Assembly (NCBI GenBank): GCA_023091735.1
Contig: JALKBU010001069.1
Location: forward strand, 1-17,307
Source of the DNA: Trichomonas tenax
Taxonomy: Eukaryota > Parabasalia > Trichomonadida > Trichomonadidae
Length of the DNA: 17,307 nucleotides
Reading direction: 5' to 3'
The notes under the pieces are model-generated. The model saw only the letters and a list, made by a program, of their open reading frames with translations. It ran no database searches and was not told the origin of the DNA. Both the position numbers and the translations under genes were made by a program. The first letter of the stretch is position 1, and each line of letters begins with the position of its first letter. Below are positions 1-8,607 of this stretch, one piece after another.

Positions 1-47
1 AATGATAAAAAACCGTTATATAATCAGGTTAAGAAGAATAAGACCGA

Positions 48-116
48 CCCACGGAGTGGGTTGGGCTCATTTATCCTAGCCCGAAGCTGAGCTTGCTCAG
101 CGGGATGGGCTCATTT
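48..116. repeat. Two hairpin units each followed by TGGGCTCATTT
   Basis: Two short stem-loops sit in tandem. The first pairs CCCA (48-51) with TGGG (57-60). The second pairs GCTGAGC (86-92) with GCTCAGC (95-101) across a 2-nt loop, and CCC (80-82) can add pairs with GGG (102-104). Each is followed by the same 11-mer TGGGCTCATTT (62-72 and 106-116, a 44-bp period). The GC content is well above its surroundings. No tRNA or known structured RNA is recognised. It could be a minisatellite, a transposon end or part of a structured transcript. Confidence 0.5.
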
Positions 117-145
117 GTGTGTGTGTAGTAAAACACATTCTCTTT

Positions 146-382
146 TTACATATTTTGCAAATGGAAGTTACACATCTGTTCATCAAGAAGTTTGAGTAAG
201 CTAGAATCACCAAGCCTAAACTTCAGCTTGCCATTGCAACAGTGAAAGAGGCGGAAATTCTCAGAGCAGCCTTCTTGGCACTTGAAGGTTTCAAAGGTGC
301 TGCTGAGATCCTCCAACAAAACAACATGGAAGATGAGGACAAATAGGCAGTACATGAAGACCTTAGACCTCTTGAAGCTCAT
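146..382 (-). CDS. Possible small secreted cysteine-containing protein
   Basis: From the ATG at 382 the frame gives about 78 residues. The N-terminus has basic residues (KRSK) followed by a hydrophobic run (residues ~7-22), which looks like a signal peptide or membrane anchor. After it come five cysteines: two spaced CxxxC, an adjacent pair, and one near the C-terminus. No family is recognised. No TCA-type initiator lies just upstream on the minus strand, and the ORF is short enough to be chance. If real, it would be a small secreted or membrane-tethered peptide. Confidence 0.22.
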   Translation of the reverse strand: MSFKRSKVFMYCLFVLIFHVVLLEDLSSTFETFKCQEGCSENFRLFHCCNGKLKFRLGDSSLLKLLDEQMCNFHLQNM

Positions 383-613
383 TGTCTTCAAGAGAGTAAG
401 AGAGGAGAAAAAAATAATTGGGACCCAAACAAGCCAGCCAAAGAGTAAGCTAGCCCACTAGCTCATCCATCCTTACGATTAAACAGTCCTTCTACAACAA
501 ACCTCTTTTACATTTTCTCTTTTTAAAAAAAATCTAATAATGCATGATAGAAGCAAATGTCCCGCATTGAAAAGAGGAACCAAAAGTGACACTTTACATG
601 TCAGGAGCTGCAC
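383..613. other. Non-coding spacer with one motif pair
   Basis: No convincing gene is seen. Near its right end are AAAAGTGAC (582-590) and TTTACATGTCA (593-603), the two short motifs that recur in other intergenic parts of this window, especially after 16490. A 67-codon frame starting at 586 runs straight through hairpins and is not believed. Confidence 0.45.
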
Positions 614-686
614 TTTTTTTTCGAAGGAATACTGATGTTATACCCACTACCAACAGCATGCAGTTGGTGTACCTATTCCAAAAAAA
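614..686. repeat. Imperfect hairpin, first of three in a row
   Basis: A T-run (614-620) and GGAATA (626-631) pair with TATTCC (674-679) and an A-run (680-686). Closer in, TATACC (639-644) faces GGTGTA (666-671), and CCAAC (650-654) faces GTTGG (663-667) around the near-palindromic core AGCATGCA. The core segment CCACTACC followed by AACAGCATGCA resembles the loop of the hairpin at 813-926, so this may be an older, decayed relative of it. Confidence 0.45.
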
Positions 687-703
687 TGAACGTGTTGATG
701 CCA

Positions 704-771
704 AAATTCTCCCATTTCTCAAGCATGTGGGGTTGCTCCATATTGAAGCGATCACAGAAATAGGAGAATTT
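704..771. repeat. Second hairpin, 16-bp arms
   Basis: The arm at 704-719 (AAATTCTCCCATTTCT) pairs with 756-771 (AGAAATAGGAGAATTT) with one mismatch. The loop is 36 nt. It lies between the other two hairpins of this cluster and shares no obvious sequence with them. Confidence 0.5.
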
Positions 772-812
772 AAGACTGTTATGAGATAATTGAAAAAGAA
801 TTGAGATTTTGA

Positions 813-926
813 TGATTTTGGACTTTTTCGAAATATCCATGAATAGTGGTGCAACGCCCACTACCTATCAACAGGCAATCGGCGTTGCACCACTATTCAT
901 GGATATTTCGAAAAAGTCCAGAATCA
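813..926. repeat. Long near-perfect inverted repeat, 46-bp arms
   Basis: The arm at 813-858 pairs with 881-926 at 45 of 46 positions. The only mismatch is T818 opposite G921, which can wobble in RNA. The loop is 22 nt (859-880). No target-site duplication is visible next to the outer ends. Such a fold-back can be a palindromic mobile element, a fold-back transposon end, or a source of hairpin double-stranded RNA if transcribed. The near identity of the arms implies recent origin or continuing homogenisation. Confidence 0.9.
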
Positions 927-1760
927 CGTATAATCTGCACTTTTATCTTGTTTTTTTTTCGCCGAAATCACAGTGCTGCTCCATCATATGAGGTAGGTAC
1001 ATCATGGATCTACTAATTATGCGACCACTATACTAGTTATAAATTCAATTTAATTACTTCCAAATCCTATTACTAAAATAACAAAAGATTGCTTCTGTAA
1101 CTGCCAGTAATCATAAGAATGATTAACTAATATTCAAATATTATTTGATATAATATTTCGAGAGTATCTCATAGAAACATTCGTTGTTATCATGAATTAA
1201 CTCTAATTCGAGTCTGTATTTCATTGAATTGATCAGTTTTCTTATGATTGAAGATGAATCATAAAATAAAAACAAAATCTTAGAATTGGCGCAGCTAAGA
1301 TGAATATCATCTTGTTTCTCTTTATGTCTACAGATTGAAGAGAACTTGCAATAAGTAAATAGATTTTGGACAATAAATCTAAGTGCATATATTGTTATAA
1401 ATGTATCCAATATGCATTTCTTTCAAATTCTCGTACATTTTTTCAGAATAATATGATTAAATTTAAGTATTTGTGGTTTTATATATGAAATATCTTGGTT
1501 TGAGTTCGATTTAGCTTTTGTAATAACTTAAACTTTTCTAAAAAGTTTGCATATGTTTCGTTGGTATACTTCTAATGAAGAATTGTTTGATAAAATAAAA
1601 ATAAAATATGAATATTTGTGAGATTTCCCATGTTCGGTCTTGTGTAAACGTTTCCATACCCGGAAATCATTGCTTCCGCAGCAGCGGTTTCCTTTGATTC
1701 CACATTTCACTCAAAGAGAGGCAGATTTTGGGAGGAAAAGTGACAAAGCAATTTTTTTAA
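927..1760. other. AT-rich region without a supported gene
   Basis: No gene is supported here. An 89-codon minus-strand open stretch (1141-1410) lacks an ATG at its head and matches no family I know. Just after the long hairpin, CTGCACTTTT (about 937-946) resembles the start of the first hairpin region (608-617). The last 80 bases should hold the promoter of the CK2 beta gene. TTTCACTC (1705-1712) is a weak initiator candidate, 52 nt before the ATG. Confidence 0.4.
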
Positions 1761-2417
1761 ATGCATCAAAAAGAAATTCCAAAGACAGCTCCACACAGAA
1801 TTTTTATTCAAGCCCTGAACGAAAACGGGACCAGCAAAGACTGGAAAAAGAATTTCCTGCAGGACCCGAACAACAAGTGGCTTTGCGATATTCCCGATAA
1901 ATTTATTAACGATAAATTCAACACATATGGACTCTCCGATGAAATCAAGAATTTCAGCGAGTGTACGGATATTATAACAAGAAAGATTAAAAGTGAAAAC
2001 CTCGATCCTGTTAAATTTTCTGAAGATTTCTTCAAAAAAAATCTGCCAATAGCTTACGGAATGATTCATGCAAGATATATCATGTCGCCAGACGGAATTG
2101 CTGAAATGTGTTCGAAATATCGCGATAAAACTTTCGGAACTTGCCCGAGATATTCTTGCAATAATGAGCCTTTGCTGCCGATAGGCAAGAGCAGCAGAAG
2201 GGACGTTTCTACAGTTAAAGTTTTTTGTCCTTGTTGCCGAAAAATTTACGAACCAAGGCCTCCTCAGAATCTGGATGGCGCATTCTTCGGACCAAATGTC
2301 GCACATATTCTCGCTGATTCCTTAAATATTTTAGACCACAATCTGAAATATGAGCCGTTTGTAAGAACTGCATTCGGTTTCAATGTTTACGATCCTCGAT
2401 TCGATCCAAAGCAGTAA
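1761..2417 (+). CDS. CK2B: Casein kinase 2 regulatory (beta) subunit
   Basis: CK2 beta forms the dimeric core that holds two catalytic alpha subunits and steers substrate choice of this Ser/Thr kinase. The 218 residues are close to the 215 of the human protein and follow the family order. The N-terminal part has W28 and the DKFNxxGL motif (51-58). The helix-rich middle has YGMIHARYIMSPDGIAEM (99-116). The zinc ribbon that mediates dimerisation uses C128, C133, C156 and C159, with PLLPIG at 137-142. The end matches DGAFFG (172-177) and FGFNVYDP (205-212). The acidic loop that regulates the animal and yeast subunits is largely replaced by a lysine/arginine-containing stretch (about 68-90), and the N-terminal autophosphorylation serines followed by acidic residues are absent. 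The gene is intact. The start is the first ATG that gives a family-length protein. Confidence 0.95.
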   Translation: MHQKEIPKTAPHRIFIQALNENGTSKDWKKNFLQDPNNKWLCDIPDKFINDKFNTYGLSDEIKNFSECTDIITRKIKSENLDPVKFSEDFFKKNLPIAYGMIHARYIMSPDGIAEMCSKYRDKTFGTCPRYSCNNEPLLPIGKSSRRDVSTVKVFCPCCRKIYEPRPPQNLDGAFFGPNVAHILADSLNILDHNLKYEPFVRTAFGFNVYDPRFDPKQ

Positions 2418-2726
2418 TTTTTGATATCAGATTTCACGATACTCAGCAAGAAAAAAATTCAGTTTAAATTGCAATGTGCGGTTTTGATCAACGAAAATGT
2501 TATTCTATTGCTATTGGTCAGTTTTAGAAAGGGATATACTTAAATTATCCCATACCCTCAAATATTATTAATTTTTTTGTATCAATTAACTTTTTTTTTT
2601 CTTTCCTGTTAACAAAGTCCATATGTATTGTTACCCCCACTTGTTTATTTCTTTATTCAGAGTAAAAAATATTGTTTATTTGTTCTTTTTTATAATCAAA
2701 CATTTTTTTAGGCAGAAAAGGTGTCA
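2418..2726 (+). other. Spacer between CK2 beta and membrane-protein gene
   Basis: About 310 bases, rich in T-runs, with no ORF or repeat of note. It presumably carries the 3' end of the CK2 beta transcript and the promoter of the next gene. TAATCAAACAT (about 2692-2702) is a possible but non-consensus initiator. The T-run followed by AGGCAG (about 2703-2715) resembles a generic 3' splice site. It lacks the extended ACTAACACACAG trichomonad intron end, so no intron is proposed. Confidence 0.35.
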
Positions 2727-3905
2727 ATGTTAATTGACGTTCAGACATCTATATTTATAGTTATTGGCATAATTGTTTTTATAAGACTTGTCAAAATCGA
2801 TACAATGACAAGAATATTCAGGGAAATACAGTTCCCTTATGTCAATGAAGATATAGTTAAAGAATATATCGATAAAAATAATGATAAGAAACTTAGTCAG
2901 TTAATTTCCGTTGTATCATTAAATGATAACCAAATTTCAGAACTTTGGAGCTTTAATACACTTAAAAATCAACACAATATTTTTATATCTGGATTAATAA
3001 TCTTCGCTAGCATTCTTATTAGTTTCGTTCCTAAGTTTAAACAATACATAGAAGTTTTATCTCAGATTGCTGTTATCAATTTCTTAATAATTTTAACATT
3101 CTTATTTAGATATGCAGCGATGGCAGCTTCAACAAATGCGAAAGCAAGAAAAGGATGCCTAATGTTCGCACTTGTCATAAGTATTGGCTTCTATATTTAC
3201 TTAAAATGGTTACCGCTCGATGCACTTGATATTCGCGAATATATCAATACGATTATTGATGTACCTGAAAAGGTTCTCAATATTTCATTATGTACATTCA
3301 TTTTTATCGTTGCATATGTTTTAGGATATCCAGCTGTTCAATATTTTGCTGCTTTTCGCGTGTGTTCATCTATTGATAAAGAAGTTGGTAAGTGGAAGCA
3401 TTGTTTTGAAACATACAAACAATTTATGTCAACAATTCAAAATGCAATGACAACAATTTATATTGCAATGCCAGTTCCAACAGTATCACTTTTCTTCATC
3501 AGACGTTTTGTTCTCAAATATAATGTGGAGTTTTATATTGAAGTTGCTTATATTGTGATTGAATTTATTATGTCGATTCAACTCTTTGCACATGTGAAAT
3601 TGCAACTAAGAATGATAGTTAATGACAATTGCAGGATTTTAACATCTTTTGAAGAAAACAAATTAGAACAAACAGGAATCAAATTCTATAAAGCTTTAGG
3701 AGAAGCTTTACAACTTCTTCCAACGACAACAATTTCGTTATATACATATCCAATGCTTGTTATCTCATGTTGTGCTGCATTTGGTGTTTCATTCTTAATT
3801 GATGGCATGTCCCAAGAAATTCTTAGACTTGGGTCCATATTTTTGCTTGCAGCAATGGAGATCATCATGGGAATGAATAAGTTTGCTTGTGTTTTAATAG
3901 AGTAA
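2727..3905 (+). CDS. Multi-pass membrane protein, TMEM161-like
   Basis: The first ATG is at 2727 (an in-frame GTG lies two codons earlier and is unlikely in a eukaryote), giving 392 residues. About eight or nine hydrophobic spans are visible, near residues 5-22, 84-102, 112-130, 144-160, 188-206, 238-257, 269-290, 332-357 and 366-384. The order of features resembles the TMEM161 family of animals and other eukaryotes. After a hydrophilic N-terminal loop come two helices, a span ending in GYPAVQYFAAF (200-210, compare the FPGLRLAQ region of TMEM161), a loop with charged residues, and a span followed by a run leading into KLQLRM (291-296). The similarity is by eye and weak, so another polytopic family is possible. 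The gene is intact and AT-rich in codon use. The role is unknown; TMEM161 proteins have been linked to ion-current control in heart cells. Confidence 0.55.
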   Translation: MLIDVQTSIFIVIGIIVFIRLVKIDTMTRIFREIQFPYVNEDIVKEYIDKNNDKKLSQLISVVSLNDNQISELWSFNTLKNQHNIFISGLIIFASILISFVPKFKQYIEVLSQIAVINFLIILTFLFRYAAMAASTNAKARKGCLMFALVISIGFYIYLKWLPLDALDIREYINTIIDVPEKVLNISLCTFIFIVAYVLGYPAVQYFAAFRVCSSIDKEVGKWKHCFETYKQFMSTIQNAMTTIYIAMPVPTVSLFFIRRFVLKYNVEFYIEVAYIVIEFIMSIQLFAHVKLQLRMIVNDNCRILTSFEENKLEQTGIKFYKALGEALQLLPTTTISLYTYPMLVISCCAAFGVSFLIDGMSQEILRLGSIFLLAAMEIIMGMNKFACVLIE

Positions 3906-4186
3906 AATCGATATTTATTAGATTTTCTTTAGATCTATACATTTCTAGAACTTCTGTTACATAGTACAATTTTATATAAAAATGGTTTTGAACTGTTAAT
4001 TATCACATTCAAAATAATAAAACTTTAATAAGAATAAAAATTGATGCACATTTAAGCTCAATTTTAAGTTACCTACATATTTTTATTTCGAAATAAAAAT
4101 AATTAAATTTGATAAAATATTTAATAACAATAGATTTAGTAATAAGGTAAATTTCAATTAACAAAACAGTAGCAATGGTAATGGGA
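3906..4186. other. Tail-to-tail spacer, very AT-rich
   Basis: This carries the 3' ends of two convergent genes. Only A/T-rich sequence with several AATAAA-like stretches is seen, with no repeat or gene. Confidence 0.4.
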
Positions 4187-4936
4187 TCATGCGACAGGCT
4201 GTGGAATGAGTTGTTCAACTTTATTTCGAAGTAGTATTAAGGTATTTGGTGAAATGGTCAATAAATCGAGTGTCAGTTGGTCTCCTTCTATCTTAACGTT
4301 AGGTTCTTCATTTTCAATAATCTCAATAACAGATATTAGGTGACTATCTTCGCTCAGTGTATTTATTTGTTTAGCAAGTTTAACAACTTCTGATTTCTTG
4401 AGTGGTTTCTTATTTATTGGCTTCTTTTTATCCTTCTGTGCTTTGGCTTGTTTTTGAGAAGGTTTTGGACTCAATGACTTTGGTTTGACCCGAGTTCTCT
4501 GTGCTAATCTGTTAATGGAAGCGTGTGCTTCAAATGGTTTCGTTGCTTGAGCAAATTGTTCGCGTAAATAAATCAAATTGTTGCTCCAATCTTTTCGTGG
4601 ATTGTCAGAAATAAATTTAGACAACTCTGAAAATGTTTTCTGCATGTCTAATGTAATAAATTTAAGGAATTGATTATTCGAATTATAAGCTAAAGAGTTT
4701 GACCAAATTAATTCGACATCTGATTTCCATTCTGCGATTGTATTATATTTATTATCTAAAATTTTTTGGCAAACAGTCCCTAAATCCATAGGATGAGAAA
4801 TAATGCTAAAATAATTTGGACAATTATCTCGTTCTGGATCAACAGGAACTGCAAACATGCGTGAAATTGCGCGTTCATGGAGTTTGCTCATGATTCCTTG
4901 AATCGCTATAACTTGTTCTTCATTTAATCCACTCAT
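4187..4936 (-). CDS. BET-like protein: one bromodomain plus NET domain
   Basis: 249 residues in a single exon. The bromodomain (about 10-108) reads acetyl-lysine on histones. It shows F28-x-x-PVD at the ZA loop start, HPMDLGT (48-54), and Y84-N85, where the asparagine is the expected acetyl-lysine anchor. A lysine/proline-rich linker (about 148-185) follows. Residues ~185-244 fit an extraterminal (NET) domain: LSEDSHLISVIEIIENEEP, then LTLDLLTISPNTLILLRNKV, like the ET region of BRD2/3/4 and yeast Bdf1. Animal BET and yeast Bdf proteins usually carry two bromodomains; here there is one. It probably acts in the nucleus as a chromatin reader that recruits partners through the NET domain. It is tail to tail with the upstream membrane-protein gene. 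GTGACAA directly precedes the ATG. Confidence 0.9.
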   Translation of the reverse strand: MSGLNEEQVIAIQGIMSKLHERAISRMFAVPVDPERDNCPNYFSIISHPMDLGTVCQKILDNKYNTIAEWKSDVELIWSNSLAYNSNNQFLKFITLDMQKTFSELSKFISDNPRKDWSNNLIYLREQFAQATKPFEAHASINRLAQRTRVKPKSLSPKPSQKQAKAQKDKKKPINKKPLKKSEVVKLAKQINTLSEDSHLISVIEIIENEEPNVKIEGDQLTLDLLTISPNTLILLRNKVEQLIPQPVA

Positions 4937-5656
4937 ATTGTCACGTTTTTAACATTCCATTTTTTGACAAAAAGTATTTACATTTTGACATGTAAAGTTC
5001 AAAATTTAAATCTCAGCAAAACATATTCGTTCTTTCATAAAACAATATATCACATGCTCCCTCCCATTTTGTTGACAGCAATGCCCTTATTCAAAAGGTG
5101 TTTGCGCTATTTTGTGGATTTTTGCGGAGAACTTTTAAATATACTCTCAAGTTAGGAAGTAACGTACGGTTATCTGTAAAAGCTTTAAATGGGGAAAGTA
5201 CAGTGCATATAATGGTAGTGATGGACATTGAAGTGATTATGAATGACAATATCCATTTCTATTCCATACTATAATTCTCCATTCTTTATTTGGTTCCGAG
5301 AGCCTCCGATGTCATTGAATAAATATATATGTTATGGATGAAAAATAATTTAAACTTATTTATGGATCCAAGAAGGTCCCATAAAAGGCCATTATCATAT
5401 AGCGGAAGGAGATGATTAAATAATGAAATAGGAAACACTGTTACCATTTAAAACCAAATTCATTTCGGACGAAGTCTTATATAACTTTGGCAACAGATAG
5501 GCAAACTCCTACATAGGCCAAATCCACATAGAAATTATTGGGTGAGATTTTAATTGAAATTAATCCTAAAACAACAAATGAGTTTCCAGGACCATTGATG
5601 ATTGCAAAATGGAGGACTTTACACATATAAATCTTTATTTTATACAAACAAAAGAA
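4937..5656. other. Upstream region of the bromodomain gene, otherwise empty
   Basis: The left end should contain the bromodomain gene promoter on the minus strand. It holds GTCACGTTTT (from 4940) and TGACATGTAAA (4986-4996), members of the short motif set seen elsewhere in the window. The 63-codon frame at 4964 is not believed. From about 5380 a plus-strand frame has scattered protein-like stretches broken by many stops, which is too weak to call. Nothing else is recognised. Confidence 0.4.
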
Positions 5657-6772
5657 TTAGTTAAAATTCAACATCGAATGCATATCACTCTTGAGATTGA
5701 GCTCTGATAATGTATCGGATAATGAAAGAACGGCCAAATATGGCGGATTAACGAATGGTTTGCCCTGGAAGGCAACAATTTCCCTTGCTTTTTGGCGATA
5801 GACGACAGTGACGTCAAAACACACTGGCAAGTTGAAGTTTCCTTCACTATCTAGCTCTCCATCGCTGATGAGTGTTGTTGAGTTATCTGGAGAGATCGGC
5901 AACGAGAACCATGTATTTGTGTGAGTATCGAAAACTTTGACTGGAGCGAATTGCTGATCATTTCTGGAACTGCCGCCAATCTGTATGATATACTGTCCTA
6001 CGCTGACCATTGAGATCCTTGTCGTCGCGTGGAAAGGAGCATCGCCGTTTGATGGCAACAGTCGAACGTCTTCGTATGGATCAACGGCAATCATTCCATT
6101 GTTCTTAGAGCCACCATATAGATATACCTGATTGTTGAATGTCGTTGATGCGTGTGAGAATTTGCTGTACTTCGTTTCTACATTCTTCCACTCCATTGTA
6201 TTGAGGTCAAGCATGCAGCATTAGTTAACAGGGCCATTGTTGTATCCTCCGTAGATAACGATCTTTCCGTTCACATAATTCATTGAGTGACCACTACAAG
6301 GCATTGGAGATTGTCCGTAGGTTCTCGGACGGATGATTTCGCCTGTCTGTACGTTGATGTAGTGGAGGTCCTGAAGATACTGTTTGTTGTAGTATCCTCC
6401 GAACACCCACAAATAATTTCCAACTAAAACTGCCCTAGCGCCGCCTCTCGGCTTAACTTTGTTGTTCTCTAAGTGGATTTCTGTCCAGCAGTTCGTTTTG
6501 AGGTCCAATCTCCACAGATCGAGCAAGTGTTGCTTCGATTCGTTGACACCGTAGCCAACGTAGGCCAAATCATTGACTTCATCATAAGCAGCGATTTATG
6601 CTGTTCGTGATATCGGTGCCACTGAGTTGTAAGGCCTAACAGACCATATAGCGTTCCATCCTAAATCGATTTCGTTTTTTTGTGGAACATCATCGTAGTC
6701 TGGGAACTCGTCTGGTATGATTTTGCTGTATTTTGCGTTGACTGACTGATTGATGCTTGGGCCAGAACCCAT
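5657..6772 (-). pseudogene. Kelch-repeat protein gene with two in-frame TAA codons
   Basis: Reading from the ATG at 6772 gives one uninterrupted frame of 371 codons except for TAA at codon 59 (6596-6598) and codon 184 (6221-6223). Protein sequence continues sensibly across both. Kelch blades are visible: LWRLDLKTNCWTEI followed by WVFGGYYNKQYLQDLHYINV, then IVIYGGYNNG, MLDLNTMEW, VYLYGGSKNNG and YIIQIGGSSRN, with the paired glycines and the W six or so residues after the strand. Kelch repeats fold into a beta-propeller used for protein binding. A C-terminal segment of about 80 residues follows the propeller. The frame is kept over more than 1 kb with no frameshift, so inactivation is recent, or the stops are read through. 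An initiator-like site lies 12 nt before the ATG. Confidence 0.8.
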
Positions 6773-6781
6773 TTTGTATTA

Positions 6782-6787
6782 TATGAA
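6782..6787 (-). promoter_or_regulatory. Initiator-like site before the Kelch gene
   Basis: On the minus strand the sequence CTTCATATAATACAAA leads into the ATG at 6772. TCATA fits the trichomonad initiator consensus TCA(C/T)(T/A), with the A at 6784 giving a 12-nt leader, typical of these organisms. A second TCACTTTT on the same strand lies at about 6802-6809. Confidence 0.35.
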
Positions 6788-8607
6788 GAGAAAGAAAGAA
6801 AAAAAGTGATTCAATACTTTATCATTTTTTGTAGCGGCTCTCAATCATCTCAATTGTTTAGCCATTATTTGAGAGGGAATTTGGCCACAACTATTTTTAA
6901 AGTGCTCACTTTAATATGTGTAATAAAATTATAAACAAATCAAAAATAAAAGAAACACCTTTGAATTATCCCATTCAAAATTGTTTAATAACAAAACTAC
7001 AATTATTAGGCACTAAACAAACAAAATAATATTATTCTAAAATTTAATTGTTTTTTCTAAAATGTGATCGAATTGAAGATTTGCACAATCATGAATTTTG
7101 GTACTATGGATTGTATGTGTTTTAAATCTGATGTCTTTTTGAATTTATTTTGTTCCTGTTGCTTTTTCATGAAAACAAGGGGAGTGAATCGATCGACAAG
7201 AGGGGTAAAATTATAATCAGTTGTTTTCACTGTATAAAAGATGATAATAAGACTGTTTTCAGCTGTTTCTCATAATTTTTGTGAAATTTTTGATAATTGA
7301 GTTTGTCAAAACTAATTTTTATGCGTGCAACATACATCCATTGTTATTTAACGCCCATTAAAAAGCGAACACGATTCAATTCTGTGTGATTTCGTAGTTT
7401 AAGAACATCTAATTTTGGGATTAGGTTCACGACTTTATATTCTTCATGAAACACGTGGCAAACAACGAGCAGAATACGATGCATCGGTTGTTAGGTGACC
7501 AAAATAAACTTTTTTGCTTCAAAATAAATTTTAATGGCAAGATTTATTCTTTTTGGTAAATTCTCCTCGTGAATATGCAAGCGCTCATATTGTCACCAAT
7601 TTTCTTTCAATCAGGTTTGACCTAACACTCTGTTAATTTCATGAATTTTTGCGATTAGTCAAAGGATTAGTTTCTCTTCACGAATCATTGTGAGATGGTG
7701 GAAGCTAGCTGTGCATATGGATAAAAATGGACAAATAATGGCTAATTGATAGCTTTTCAAATTTATCATGGCTTTTGATGAACAACTACACTCAATCTCA
7801 CTGCAAACTTGCATACATTATGATACTAAACACATTTGTGTGATCTGGATCGAACTAATATGTTGATTAAGGGTCCACTTTGTGAAGTGAAAAGCTCTCA
7901 ATTTTTGTCAACTTAATGGATGCATAACATCACATATATTGCTTTTGGTGGCTTGCTATCATGGACTAATATCTATAATATTATCTTTTCTATATATGAG
8001 TCCACGATGAATGATTTCTATTGTCATTGTATAAGGAGAAAAATATGATTTTATTGCATGGAAAAAATGAAATTTTGCAAAAAATCGCCTGTGCAATCAT
8101 TGTAATTTTCAACTTTTTCCACATTCATCCAGCTTCGGATGTAGATCATATTCACACCGATATTGAGGTCCAGAAAAGGTTTTAAGGTTAATATTTTTTA
8201 TTTCATTAAAACCAAGAAAGTTTCGACAAAATTCGCGTTATTTGTTTTAGCCTAATGGAGGGGCTTATGAATATTTGTCGAAATTTGATATTCTTCAAAT
8301 GTGAAGTGAAAAATGGAGTTCATATCCATGTATAGACATATATTTGCTATTTATTTTTCCTAAAATTATGGTCCAGATCCAAAAATGGGGTTGCTCTGAA
8401 TTTTGTGGATAAGGTTATTTATTTTTCAAATTTATAATCAGATTTTTGCTATCAAATCATACTCTCCATCTAATACCATTTAATATTCCTGATTTTGAAG
8501 CCTAGAACGAAAGAATTTTAAAATTTCTATATCTAATTTCTGCGAGTATCAAGCATTATGTATATAAAATATCTCTAACTCTATACTTATGTATTGCCTA
8601 CAAATAG
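6788..8607. other. Long region without recognisable genes
   Basis: Both strands were read without finding a convincing coding stretch or RNA gene. Small dyads occur: TTTCGACAAAATTC (8221-8234) faces GAATATTTGTCGAAA (8269-8283), and ATCATGGAC (about 7959-7967) faces GTCCACGAT about 35 bp later. TATAAAAG occurs near 7234, but without a following gene it is not interpreted. Composition is AT-rich like the other spacers. Confidence 0.4.

Noticed and set aside
586..991. Short frames running through the three hairpins, on both strands
   Set aside because: They are open only because the inverted repeats contain few stops; the protein sequence is not family-like.
1141..1410. 89-codon minus-strand open stretch
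   Set aside because: No ATG at its start, no known family, and an AT-rich context where such length can occur by chance.
1707..2306. 199-codon open frame antisense to CK2 beta
   Set aside because: It lies wholly opposite a clearly conserved gene and has no recognisable domain; it is a by-product of that gene's codon use.
2703..2715. Polypyrimidine tract and AG before the membrane-protein ATG, like a 3' splice site
   Set aside because: Trichomonad introns have an extended fixed 3' signal that is absent, and no upstream exon is seen.
5380..5640. Protein-like stretches upstream of the Kelch gene 3' end
   Set aside because: Too many stops in every frame and no family match; AT-rich background explains it.
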